Origin: Candidatus Kaiserbacteria bacterium
GTDB taxonomy: Bacteria > Patescibacteriota > Minisyncoccia > Phycocordibacterales > Phycocordibacteraceae
NCBI GenBank assembly: GCA_011052355.1
Contig: DRJB01000020.1
Span: 1 to 9,142 of the forward strand
DNA: 9,142 bases
Reading direction: 5' to 3'
Of this stretch, positions 1 to 6,023 are shown piece after piece; the first letter of the stretch is position 1, and each line of letters begins with the position of its first letter. The notes beneath the pieces are model-generated. The model was not told the origin of the DNA. It did not search any database and saw only the letters and a program-made list of their open reading frames with translations. The translations under genes and the position numbers were made by a program.

Positions 1-164
1 CCATCGGCGTTAAAGGAGCTGATGTTATCATTCGCGGTGTAGGTCCCGGAAGAGAATCAACGTTGCGCGGTTTTGCCGGGAAGGGAATACAGATTTCCAG
101 CATAAAAGACGTGACGCCGGTACCGCACAATGGTCCGCGCCCGCCAAAACCGCGTCGCGTATAA
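1..164 (+). CDS. rpsK: 30S ribosomal protein uS11 (S11), 3' part only
   Basis: Only the C-terminal 53 codons plus the stop are in the window; bases 1-2 finish a codon begun upstream, and TAA is at 162-164. The visible protein carries the uS11 C-terminal signature: GPGRES, then a glycine-rich turn, then DVTPVPHNGPRPPKPRRV. uS11 sits on the 30S platform, where it binds 16S rRNA near the mRNA exit channel. The basic PRRV tail is normal for the family. The next gene, rpsD, starts 18 bases after the stop, matching the usual rpsM-rpsK-rpsD-rpoA-rplQ order. The start and N-terminus are outside the window. Confidence 0.97.
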   Translation, partial: IGVKGADVIIRGVGPGRESTLRGFAGKGIQISSIKDVTPVPHNGPRPPKPRRV

Positions 165-182
165 TCAATATCTTATAATATT

Positions 183-791
183 ATGAAAACAGGACCACGA
201 TATAAAATTGCTAAACGTTTAGGTGCCAGCGTATTTGAAAAAACGCAGACACAAAAATTCGCCATAGCACAAGAGCGGACGGCGAAAAATAGACGCCGAG
301 GGCGTCGTTTGAGTGATTATGGAAAACAGCTTCTTGAAAAACAGAAAGTGCGTGTTACCTATGGAATAACAGAGCGACAGTTTTCAAATTATGTGCACAC
401 TGCATCGCAAACACACGGTACCGGTGCAGTTGCCACACTGCATCAATTGCTTGAGATGCGCTTGGACAATGTCGCATATCGCATTGGTCTTGCACCTACT
501 CGTCGTGCCGCGCGTCAAATGGTTGCCCATGGACACATAACCATAAACGGACGTCGCACGATGATTCCTTCACGACAGGTACATCTATCTGACCGCATTG
601 CGGTACGGGAAGGAAGCCGGTCTCGTGTGCTGTTCGCTAACTTTGCCGATACGTTCAGCGAATCCCCGTTACCATCTTGGCTTTCATGGGACCCAAAAAA
701 GATGGAAGGCGGGATAAAAGAATCACCGACAGTTGATTCGGCTGATCCGGCAGGGGACTTGGGCGCCGTACTGTCATTTTATTCACGATAA
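183..791 (+). CDS. rpsD: 30S ribosomal protein uS4 (S4)
   Basis: uS4 is a primary 16S rRNA-binding protein that nucleates 30S assembly and shapes the mRNA entry site; in many bacteria it also represses its own operon. The product is 202 residues, close to the usual 200-209. The N-terminal region has the RRLSDYGKQLLEKQKVR block (residues 41-57) followed by YGITERQF. The S4 RNA-binding fold covers about residues 92-155 (RLDNVAYRIGLAPTRRAARQMV, then INGRR). It ends in the family's FYSR tail. No zinc-binding cysteines are present, so it is a C-minus form. The start is the ATG 18 bases after rpsK; there is no Shine-Dalgarno match upstream, only AT-rich sequence. It ends 13 bases before rpoA. Confidence 0.97.
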   Translation: MKTGPRYKIAKRLGASVFEKTQTQKFAIAQERTAKNRRRGRRLSDYGKQLLEKQKVRVTYGITERQFSNYVHTASQTHGTGAVATLHQLLEMRLDNVAYRIGLAPTRRAARQMVAHGHITINGRRTMIPSRQVHLSDRIAVREGSRSRVLFANFADTFSESPLPSWLSWDPKKMEGGIKESPTVDSADPAGDLGAVLSFYSR

Positions 792-804
792 TATTGATTG
801 CGTT

Positions 805-1797
805 ATGGAATATCACATTACACTTCCGTCAAAACCACGAATTGTTTCTGAAGAGGGAAATCAGGGAATCTATGAAATAGACACACTTTATCCGGGGTAT
901 GGTCACACGCTCGGCAATTCACTTCGCCGAATTATTCTTTCGTCGCTTCCGGGCGCTGCTATTACCGGGCTGAAAATAGAGGGTGTTCCGCACGAATTTG
1001 CAACCATAGATGGTATGCGAGAAACGGTTATAGAAATGATTTTAAAATTGAAAAGAGTTCACTTCGTTCTTCATGGGGACGACCAACAAACAATAAAATT
1101 GTCCGTTAAGGGTCCTGCTAAAGTTACCGCTGTAGATTTTTCATTACCATCTCAGGTTGAGATTGCAAATCCGGACCAACACATAGCTGACTTGGCTGAT
1201 AATGGAGTATTGGAGTTTGAAGCGGTTATTGAGCGCGGGCTTGGATATGTGCCACGCGATAGCATAACAAAAGAAAGAGTTAATACGGGCATTATTGCAC
1301 TTGATACAACATTTACGCCTGTGCGCCGTATTAACTATGAAGTTGAAAACATGCGTGTCGGAGATCGCACTGATTTTAATCGCCTTCGTATCCTTATTGA
1401 AACGAATGGCACCATAACTCCTCGCGAGGCGCTTGAGCATTCAATTGAAATTATGGTAAACCAACTACGCGCAATAATTGGTTTTCAAGAACCGCAAAAA
1501 CAACAAAGCACGGATGTTGATGCGGTGGAAAATGTGAGTGTGAAAGAGCACTCATCCGACGCCAAAGAAAAAGATGCTACATCCAACGAGAAAGACTTCG
1601 CAAAGATGAAGATTGATGAGCTAAAATTGTCAACGCGCATTGTGTCTATTCTTTCAGAAGCAAGAATAGGTTCTGTTGCCGGACTTGTACGAAAAACAGC
1701 TTCCGCACTCAAAGAGATTGATGGCGTTGGTGATAAGGCAGTGAAGGAAATAGAAGACGCGCTAAAAAAGATGCATCTCTCTTTGAAGGGAGAATAG
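805..1797 (+). CDS. rpoA: DNA-directed RNA polymerase subunit alpha
   Basis: The alpha subunit dimerises to start RNA polymerase assembly and contacts UP elements and activators. The product is 330 residues; E. coli has 329. The N-terminal domain (about 1-230) has the dimerisation and assembly motif YGHTLGNSLRRIILSS at 32-47, with R42 matching E. coli R45. A charged linker (about 235-268) leads to a C-terminal helix-hairpin-helix domain (about 269-330). There R278 matches DNA-contacting R265, G309 matches G296 and K311 matches K298, but the N268 equivalent is Ser281 and the S299 equivalent is Ala312. I chose the ATG at 805 because homology begins there. The same frame opens further upstream at a TTG (733) inside rpsD, but that extension looks unrelated to alpha. 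No Shine-Dalgarno site is visible. Confidence 0.97.
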   Translation: MEYHITLPSKPRIVSEEGNQGIYEIDTLYPGYGHTLGNSLRRIILSSLPGAAITGLKIEGVPHEFATIDGMRETVIEMILKLKRVHFVLHGDDQQTIKLSVKGPAKVTAVDFSLPSQVEIANPDQHIADLADNGVLEFEAVIERGLGYVPRDSITKERVNTGIIALDTTFTPVRRINYEVENMRVGDRTDFNRLRILIETNGTITPREALEHSIEIMVNQLRAIIGFQEPQKQQSTDVDAVENVSVKEHSSDAKEKDATSNEKDFAKMKIDELKLSTRIVSILSEARIGSVAGLVRKTASALKEIDGVGDKAVKEIEDALKKMHLSLKGE

Positions 1798-1809
1798 TGG
1801 AAATTATGT

Positions 1810-1837
1810 TTGAAATAAGGTAAAGTATCATTACATT
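1810..1837 (+). promoter_or_regulatory. possible weak promoter for rplQ
   Basis: The rpoA-rplQ gap has a -35-like TTGAAA at 1810-1815, 16 bases, then TACATT at 1832-1837, with the rplQ ATG 8 bases further on. If used, it would give an almost leaderless rplQ transcript. TTGAAA is also the -35-like element at two stronger sites in this window (dnaK and tRNA-Tyr), but the -10 matches only 4 of 6 consensus bases. Read-through from rpoA is an equally good explanation. Confidence 0.22.
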
Positions 1838-1845
1838 CAACCATT

Positions 1846-2199
1846 ATGCATCATCACAACAAAATCAGATCATTTGGACGACCGACAAACCAACGCATTG
1901 CGTTGCTTCGTTCGTTGGCGCGCTCACTTATCATGCATGAGCGCATCTCTACAACAGAAGCGAAGGCGAAAGAATTGCGTCCTTTTATTGAGCGGTTGGT
2001 AACTTATGGAAAAAAAGGAACCGTCGCAAGCCGTCGGCTTGCGACGGCGCGCTTGGGTGGTGATGAAGAGAGTGTCAAGAAACTTTTTGCTACCATTGCA
2101 GTGCGATATGAAGACCGAGCCGGTGGATATGTTCGTATTGTAAAACGAGGAAAGACGGCTGAAGATGGGCGCAAAATTGCATATATCGCATTTGTATAA
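1846..2199 (+). CDS. rplQ: 50S ribosomal protein bL17 (L17)
   Basis: bL17 is a bacterial-specific large-subunit protein near the exit-tunnel side, and it normally follows rpoA as here. The product is 117 residues (E. coli 127). Family features are the basic start with GRPTNQRIALLRSLARSL (11-28), the core HERISTTEAKAKELRPFIERL (31-51), VASRRLATARL (60-70) and the C-terminal RAGGYVRI and AYIAFV blocks. The C-terminal tail is a little short. The gap after rpoA is 48 bases, and no Shine-Dalgarno sequence precedes the ATG at normal distance. The oddity is a 27-bp perfect palindrome inside the gene (2021-2047) that encodes the conserved VASRRLATA stretch without adding residues relative to E. coli. 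Confidence 0.96.
   Translation: MHHHNKIRSFGRPTNQRIALLRSLARSLIMHERISTTEAKAKELRPFIERLVTYGKKGTVASRRLATARLGGDEESVKKLFATIAVRYEDRAGGYVRIVKRGKTAEDGRKIAYIAFV
2021..2047. repeat. 27-bp perfect palindrome inside rplQ
   Basis: The arms CCGTCGCAAGCCG (2021-2033) and CGGCTTGCGACGG (2035-2047) are exact reverse complements around a single T. In RNA this would fold as about 12 GC-rich pairs with a 3-base loop. It lies wholly within the rplQ reading frame, offset one base from the codon boundary. No T-run follows, so it is not a standard intrinsic terminator. Two 13-base arms matching this exactly are not expected by chance in a window of this size. Confidence 0.9.
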
Positions 2200-2206
2200 A
2201 TAAAAT

Positions 2207-2569
2207 ATGGAAAAGAAAAACGAAATGAAAAAATACAACATTGATGCAACCGGACGTACGCTCGGGCGTGTAGCAAGTGAAGCCGCATCCGTTCTTATCG
2301 GTAAAAATTCAACTGAGTTTATAAAATATAGAATACTACCGGTACAAGTTACTGTTAAAAATGCCAAAAAGCTTCTTATCTTGGAACGTCGTATGAAAAA
2401 GATATATACGCACTACACTGGATATCCAGGAGGATTGCGCACCACCACAATGAAATCTTTAATTGAGAAAAAAGGAATAGACGAGGTGCTTCGTCGTGCG
2501 GTGTATGGGATGATACCGCATAATAAGTTGCGAAAGGAACGAATGAAAAATCTTATCATAACCGATTAA
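2207..2569 (+). CDS. rplM: 50S ribosomal protein uL13 (L13), short divergent form
   Basis: uL13 is an early-assembling 23S rRNA-binding protein encoded just ahead of rpsI (uS9), as here. Recognisable blocks are DATGRTLGRVASEAA (13-27), a VKNAKKL segment (50-56), KIYTHYTGYPGGLR (65-78) and GMIPHNKLRKERMKNL (101-116). The product is 120 residues against about 142 in E. coli. The E. coli N-terminal extension and the roughly 20-residue C-terminal tail are missing. The usual D-x-GD motif before the VVxNA segment is replaced by YRILPVQVTVKNA. The ATG at 2207 lies 7 bases after rplQ. A second in-frame ATG at 2225 would begin the protein right at the conserved KKYNIDATG, and no Shine-Dalgarno site decides between them. 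Confidence 0.93.
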   Translation: MEKKNEMKKYNIDATGRTLGRVASEAASVLIGKNSTEFIKYRILPVQVTVKNAKKLLILERRMKKIYTHYTGYPGGLRTTTMKSLIEKKGIDEVLRRAVYGMIPHNKLRKERMKNLIITD

Positions 2570-2574
2570 TTACC

Positions 2575-2970
2575 ATGAGTGATACAAAGTACATTACTGC
2601 CGTAGGTCGCCGAAAAACCGCTGTTGCACGCGTCAGAATGGTTCCGGCATCAAAAATGAGCATTACTATAAATGATATGCCCTCGCGTGATTTTCTTAAA
2701 ACTGATGATCGTGAACGCACCGCGCATGAGGCACTGCATATTGTAGATACTGAAAATTATGCAATTACCGTACACGTTTCAGGCGGCGGGCTTTCCGCAC
2801 AAGCAGATGCGATACGTCATGGTATTGCGCGCGCGCTTGAAAAAGTGTCTGCAGAATTGCGCCCTACACTCAAAAAGGCCGGGTACCTCACTCGTGATCC
2901 CAGAGCAAAAGAACGCAAGAAGCCGGGATTGAAAAAGGCGCGTAAGGCACCTCAGTGGCGTAAGCGATAG
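2575..2970 (+). CDS. rpsI: 30S ribosomal protein uS9 (S9)
   Basis: uS9 sits in the 30S head, and its basic C-terminal tail reaches the P-site tRNA anticodon loop. The product is 131 residues, the normal length. It shows the N-terminal signature AVGRRKTAVARVR (9-21), the central GGGLSAQADAIRHGIARAL block and the C-terminal run from LTRDPRAKERKKPGLKKARKAPQWRKR. The tail ends in KR, as required for tRNA contact. It starts 5 bases after rplM, so the two genes are almost certainly co-transcribed. No Shine-Dalgarno motif is visible. A 38-bp palindrome begins 8 bases after the stop codon and probably marks the 3' end of the ribosomal transcript. Confidence 0.97.
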   Translation: MSDTKYITAVGRRKTAVARVRMVPASKMSITINDMPSRDFLKTDDRERTAHEALHIVDTENYAITVHVSGGGLSAQADAIRHGIARALEKVSAELRPTLKKAGYLTRDPRAKERKKPGLKKARKAPQWRKR

Positions 2971-2977
2971 GTTTATA

Positions 2978-3015
2978 TTCCGGCACAAAAGGAGAAATCT
3001 CCTTTTGTGCCGGAA
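2978..3015. repeat. 38-bp palindrome between rpsI and grpE (possible transcript-end hairpin)
   Basis: The arms TTCCGGCACAAAAGGAGA (2978-2995) and TCTCCTTTTGTGCCGGAA (2998-3015) are exact reverse complements around AA. The RNA hairpin would have about 17 pairs and a 4-base loop. It sits between the ribosomal block and grpE, where a terminator is expected. However, the sequence after either arm (AAACATATAT on the + strand) has no U-tract, so termination would have to be non-canonical, or the hairpin may serve RNA processing or 3'-end protection. Confidence 0.88.
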
Positions 3016-3032
3016 ACATATATCAGCAATGT

Positions 3033-3671
3033 ATGACAAAAAAACAAAACGCAAAAGATAAAAAAACACATTCACACATTGAAGAAACTCAAGAGGAGTT
3101 TTTCTCTGATAATGAAAATGAGACAGATGCGGATATTGATAATGCAACGCATACGCCGGACGAGGTGGATGACATTGAAATAGTTTCTGATGATGGTGGG
3201 CGAGAAAATACCAAGCTGAAAAAAATACAAAAAGAGCTTGAACGTTGCCGGAAAGAAAAACAAGAATATCTTGATGGTTGGCAACGTACCAAAGCGGACT
3301 ATGTAAACGCACTGCGTCGTTTTGAGCAGGATGTGAAAAAGGCAGAAAATATCGGCGTACAAAAATCAGTGGAGGCATTATTACCAGTGCTTGAATCATT
3401 GAATAGAGCACAGGGTGCGGAAGGTAAGCTTCCTGACGGTTTTGATGCCATCGCCAAACAACTCATATGCGCATTTACGGCAATGGGTGTTACAAGCATA
3501 TCGGCACATATTGGCGATGTGTTTGACCCCACGCTTCACGAAGCACTTAGTACGGATGATACGGAAGACGCCTCAAAAGATAACACAATATCAAAAGTAT
3601 TTGAAGCCGGATGGAAACTACATGACACTGTTATACAGCATACAAAAGTAAGCGTTGCCTATTGCAAGTAA
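3033..3671 (+). CDS. grpE: nucleotide exchange factor GrpE
   Basis: GrpE is the cytosolic partner that releases ADP from DnaK. The product is 212 residues (E. coli 197). Residues 1-55 are a hydrophilic, acidic, poorly conserved arm. Residues about 58-108 form the charged coiled coil for dimerisation. The signature region runs from SVEALLPVLESLNRAQ (112-127) through GDVFDPTLHEAL (161-172) to VFEAGWKLHDTVIQHTKVSVAY (189-210). The usual HDRVIRPAKV element is here HDTVIQHTKV, so the two arginines and the proline are missing. The start is the ATG 17 bases after the upstream palindrome; the overlapping ATG at 3029 is out of frame and stops quickly. No Shine-Dalgarno site is visible. dnaK follows after a 301-base gap. 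Confidence 0.93.
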   Translation: MTKKQNAKDKKTHSHIEETQEEFFSDNENETDADIDNATHTPDEVDDIEIVSDDGGRENTKLKKIQKELERCRKEKQEYLDGWQRTKADYVNALRRFEQDVKKAENIGVQKSVEALLPVLESLNRAQGAEGKLPDGFDAIAKQLICAFTAMGVTSISAHIGDVFDPTLHEALSTDDTEDASKDNTISKVFEAGWKLHDTVIQHTKVSVAYCK

Positions 3672-3690
3672 GCGGAAAAAACCGTGTGGG

Positions 3691-3724
3691 GCGATGAAAA
3701 TCTTACGCCAACTGATTTTCATGC
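3691..3724. repeat. hairpin 1 of the grpE-dnaK gap
   Basis: ATGAAAATC (3694-3702) pairs with GATTTTCAT (3714-3722), and GC (3691-3692) can pair with GC (3723-3724) across one bulged G. The loop is 11 bases. It begins 19 bases after the grpE stop, so it may contribute to 3'-end formation. The sequence that follows, TGTATATATC, is only partly U-rich. Confidence 0.55.
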
Positions 3725-3729
3725 TGTAT

Positions 3730-3754
3730 ATATCGGATGTTAGATATCCGATAT
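3730..3754. repeat. hairpin 2 of the grpE-dnaK gap
   Basis: ATATCGGAT (3730-3738) is the exact reverse complement of ATCCGATAT (3746-3754), with a 7-base loop. It lies 5 bases after hairpin 1 and 8 bases before hairpin 3, making a tandem set of three stem-loops after grpE. It has no U-tract. Confidence 0.6.
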
Positions 3755-3762
3755 TGAATCAA

Positions 3763-3801
3763 CCGCTCGGGGTTGAAAGCATTGCTTTCAACCCCGAGCG
3801 G
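3763..3801. repeat. hairpin 3: 39-bp palindrome in the grpE-dnaK gap
   Basis: CCGCTCGGGGTTGAAAGC (3763-3780) and GCTTTCAACCCCGAGCGG (3784-3801) are perfect 18-base reverse complements around ATT. This is the most stable structure in the gap and is GC-rich in an AT-rich setting. GAAATAG follows, so there is no U-tract on the + strand, and none on the - strand either. It shares its CCG...CGG ends with the palindromes at 2021-2047 and 2978-3015. Only one copy is in the window. Confidence 0.9.
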
Positions 3802-3840
3802 AAATAGAAGACATGAGCGCCTCTAGGTAATTTAACCTGC

Positions 3841-3857
3841 ATCTCTTGAAAAGAGAT
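3841..3857. promoter_or_regulatory. inverted repeat over the dnaK -35 box (possible operator)
   Basis: ATCTCTT (3841-3847) and AAGAGAT (3851-3857) are exact reverse complements with a GAA spacer. They overlap the likely -35 element TTGAAA at 3846-3851. Near-identical nonamers flank the repeat: TTTAACCTG (3831-3839) and TTTGACCTG (3857-3865). A short inverted repeat over -35 is where a repressor would bind. It is not CIRCE (TTAGCACTC-N9-GAGTGCTAA), so HrcA control is not indicated. The regulatory role is inferred. Confidence 0.4.
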
Positions 3858-3874
3858 TTGACCTGATATATACT
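3846..3874 (+). promoter_or_regulatory. likely dnaK promoter
   Basis: A -35 TTGAAA (3846-3851, 5 of 6 consensus bases), a 17-base spacer and a -10 TATACT (3869-3874, 5 of 6) form a good sigma-70-type promoter. The -10 lies in TGATATATACT, which differs by one base from TGCTATATACT upstream of tRNA-Tyr in this window. Transcription would start near 3881, giving dnaK a leader of about 92 nt. Confidence 0.6.
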
Positions 3875-3880
3875 AAGAAA

Positions 3881-3972
3881 ATAGTTGTAACGGGTGTGCA
3901 TATAAGCGGGTATTAAACCCGAATTTAACAATAAGGTTTTGGTTGCATTATTATCAATAAATATTTTCATTT
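3881..3972 (+). other. predicted dnaK 5' leader
   Basis: This stretch between the predicted start site and the dnaK ATG has no open reading frame of note and no Shine-Dalgarno motif. It contains a small stem CGGGT/ACCCG (3907-3911 with 3917-3921, 5-base loop). A weak A-U stem, TATTTT (3962-3967) with AAAATA (3979-3984), would hold the ATG in its loop. A temperature-sensitive structure is conceivable for a chaperone gene, but nothing here matches a named thermometer family. Confidence 0.3.
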
Positions 3973-5949
3973 ATGTCTAAAATACTTGGTATTGATTTGG
4001 GAACAACAAACTCCGCGGTAGCGGTTATGGAGGGTGGTGAACCACATATATTGGAGAATGCGGAAGGGGCGCGAACTACTCCATCTATTGTTGCGATTGC
4101 AAAAAATGGTGAGCGTTTGGTTGGAGCACTTGCAAAACGCCAGGCGGTTACCAATCCAAAGAACACAATTTATGGGATAAAACGATTCATGGGGCATCGT
4201 TTTTCCGATGAGGCGGTTACGCATGACAATGAAGTGGTTCCGTTTGAAATTAAAAAAGGGCAGGACGATGGTGTACTGATTGCTCTTGGCGATAAAGAAT
4301 ATCGTCCGGAAGAAATTTCCGCGATGTTACTCACAAAACTCAAAACTGATGCTGAAGCAAAGCTAGGAGAAAAAATAACCGAAGCGATTATCACGGTACC
4401 TGCGTATTTTGATGATGCGCAACGTAATGCAACAAAAGCCGCCGGAAAAATTGCCGGCCTTGAGGTGAAGCGTATTATCAACGAGCCGACTGCTGCGGCA
4501 CTCGCATATGGATTTAATAAAAAGAAAGATGAAAAAATCGTGGTGTTTGACTTTGGTGGTGGAACATTTGATGTTTCCATACTTGAAGTCGGAGATGATG
4601 TCATTGAGGTAAAAGCAACTGATGGCGATAGTCACATGGGTGGACGTGATATTGACCAAAAGATTGTGCGATATATCGCGGACGAATTTAAAAAGGAGAG
4701 TGGCATTGACGTAACAAAAGACCCGCTTGCGTTGCAACGTCTTGATGAGGCTTCCGAGAAAGCAAAACAAGAACTTTCAACCGCAACGGAAACAGAAATA
4801 AACATTCCTTTTGTCACGGTAAATGCAGAAGGTACGCCACAACACCTTCTTATGAAGCTGACGCGCACCATACTTGAATCCCTCGCGGATGAATATATCA
4901 CACGTTCAATTGAAATAACAAAACGAGCGCTTGAGTCAGCCGAAATGAAAGCTTCAGACATAAACGAAATGGTCCTGGTTGGTGGTCAAACTCGTATGCC
5001 AAAAATACGTGCTGAAGTGAAAAGCTTGTTTAACAAAGAGCCACACATGGGAGTTAATCCTGATGAGGTGGTTGCAATCGGCGCGGCAATTCAAGCGGGA
5101 GTGTTGCAGGGCGATGTCAAAGACATATTGCTTGTTGATGTTATTCCTCTTTCTCTTTCAATTGAAACGGCAGGTGGTGTTGCAACAAAATTAATTGAAC
5201 GTAATACAGCGGTACCGACTTCGCGAACTCAGATATTTTCCACCTATGCGGACAATCAAACATCTGTTGATATTAATGTGACCCAAGGTGAACGAGCAAT
5301 GGCATCAGACAACAAGTCGCTTGGACGATTTATGCTGGATGGTATTCCACCGGCACCGCGCGGTATGGCTCAAATTGAAGTTACGTTTGACGTTGATGCA
5401 AATGGGATTCTAACGGTAAAAGCTTTGGAAAAAACAACCGGAAAAGAACAGTCAATTCGTATTGAGGGTTCAACGGGGCTTTCAGATGCAGACATTGAGA
5501 AAATGCAAAAAGATGCGCAAGAACATGCGCAAGAAGATGAAAAACGTAAGAAGCTTGTTGAGGTGCGTAATGTTGCCGACCAAATGGTATATACCGCGGA
5601 AAAATCTCTCAAAGATGCGGGCGACAAGGTTCCCGAAGAGGTAAAAAAAGAAGTCCAAGAAAATGCAGAGGCTCTTAAAAAAGAAATCGCCGGTGAAGAT
5701 GTTGAGGTAATAACAAAATCTGCCGATACACTCTCAAGCTCTCTTTCAAAAGTTGGCGAGGCAATGGCAAAAGCAGCGAAAGAAACAAAAAATGAGGGTG
5801 ATAAAACACAAGGACAGGAAAAGACCACGGAGGTAGAGTCACAAACTGTTGACGATGCACAAGAGAAGAAAAATGAGTCCACGGGAAATGCGAACGGTGA
5901 TAATAAGGAAGGCGAGTCAACCGATACGGAAGGCAAAGAAAAAGCATAG
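3973..5949 (+). CDS. dnaK: molecular chaperone DnaK (Hsp70)
   Basis: DnaK binds exposed hydrophobic peptides in the cytosol in an ATP-driven cycle with DnaJ and GrpE. The product is 658 residues (E. coli 638). The nucleotide-binding domain (about 1-383) shows GIDLGTTNS (6-14), PAYFDDAQRNATKAAG, INEPTAAALAYG, VFDFGGGTFDVSIL and LVGGQTRMP. The interdomain linker is DILLVD (384-389), and the substrate domain and lid follow. The residues that arch over bound peptide are A400 and Y425, where E. coli has M404 and A429; this is the swapped arrangement of eukaryotic Hsc70. The tail (about 606-658) is polar, acidic and low-complexity, ending in KEKA without the EEVKD-type end of E. coli. The start follows family homology; no Shine-Dalgarno site is present. 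Confidence 0.98.
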   Translation: MSKILGIDLGTTNSAVAVMEGGEPHILENAEGARTTPSIVAIAKNGERLVGALAKRQAVTNPKNTIYGIKRFMGHRFSDEAVTHDNEVVPFEIKKGQDDGVLIALGDKEYRPEEISAMLLTKLKTDAEAKLGEKITEAIITVPAYFDDAQRNATKAAGKIAGLEVKRIINEPTAAALAYGFNKKKDEKIVVFDFGGGTFDVSILEVGDDVIEVKATDGDSHMGGRDIDQKIVRYIADEFKKESGIDVTKDPLALQRLDEASEKAKQELSTATETEINIPFVTVNAEGTPQHLLMKLTRTILESLADEYITRSIEITKRALESAEMKASDINEMVLVGGQTRMPKIRAEVKSLFNKEPHMGVNPDEVVAIGAAIQAGVLQGDVKDILLVDVIPLSLSIETAGGVATKLIERNTAVPTSRTQIFSTYADNQTSVDINVTQGERAMASDNKSLGRFMLDGIPPAPRGMAQIEVTFDVDANGILTVKALEKTTGKEQSIRIEGSTGLSDADIEKMQKDAQEHAQEDEKRKKLVEVRNVADQMVYTAEKSLKDAGDKVPEEVKKEVQENAEALKKEIAGEDVEVITKSADTLSSSLSKVGEAMAKAAKETKNEGDKTQGQEKTTEVESQTVDDAQEKKNESTGNANGDNKEGESTDTEGKEKA

Positions 5950-5998
5950 CCACCATAAATCAGGAATATCACCACTTGAATTTTGGATTATCGCACAC

Positions 5999-6005
5999 AG
6001 GAGGT
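5999..6005 (+). promoter_or_regulatory. strong Shine-Dalgarno motif unusually far from dnaJ
   Basis: AGGAGGT in the dnaK-dnaJ gap is a full match to the anti-Shine-Dalgarno core and the only such site placed before a gene in the window. It ends 18 bases before the dnaJ ATG at 6024, well beyond the usual 5-10. No closer in-frame start exists, because the frame meets TAA at 6009-6011. It may still help recruit ribosomes, or be fortuitous. Confidence 0.4.
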
Positions 6006-6023
6006 TCATAACTTAAAATAAAC

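Noticed and set aside
160..179. Two TATAAT hexamers (160-165 and 174-179) before rpsD as promoters
   Set aside because: The first overlaps the rpsK stop and has no -35. The second would start transcription inside the start codon. AT-rich chance within an operon is simpler.
733..804. A TTG-started extension of rpoA overlapping the end of rpsD
   Set aside because: The 24 extra residues do not resemble the alpha N-terminus, and the ATG at 805 fits the family length and alignment.
3763..3801. CRISPR repeat, because the palindrome contains GTTGAAAGC near its centre
   Set aside because: There is only one copy, with no spacers and no cas genes. It fits the palindrome set seen elsewhere in the window.
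3788..3970. A 60-codon minus-strand open frame in the grpE-dnaK gap
   Set aside because: It has no family resemblance or ribosome site, and it runs across the dnaK promoter and leader.
3672..3972. A CIRCE operator or an hrcA remnant before dnaK
   Set aside because: No TTAGCACTC/GAGTGCTAA pair and no coding remnant is present; the inverted repeat there has a different sequence and spacing.
5370..5975. A 201-codon minus-strand open frame opposite dnaK
   Set aside because: It is a serine/phenylalanine-rich shadow of the Lys/Glu-rich dnaK 3' end with no independent signals.
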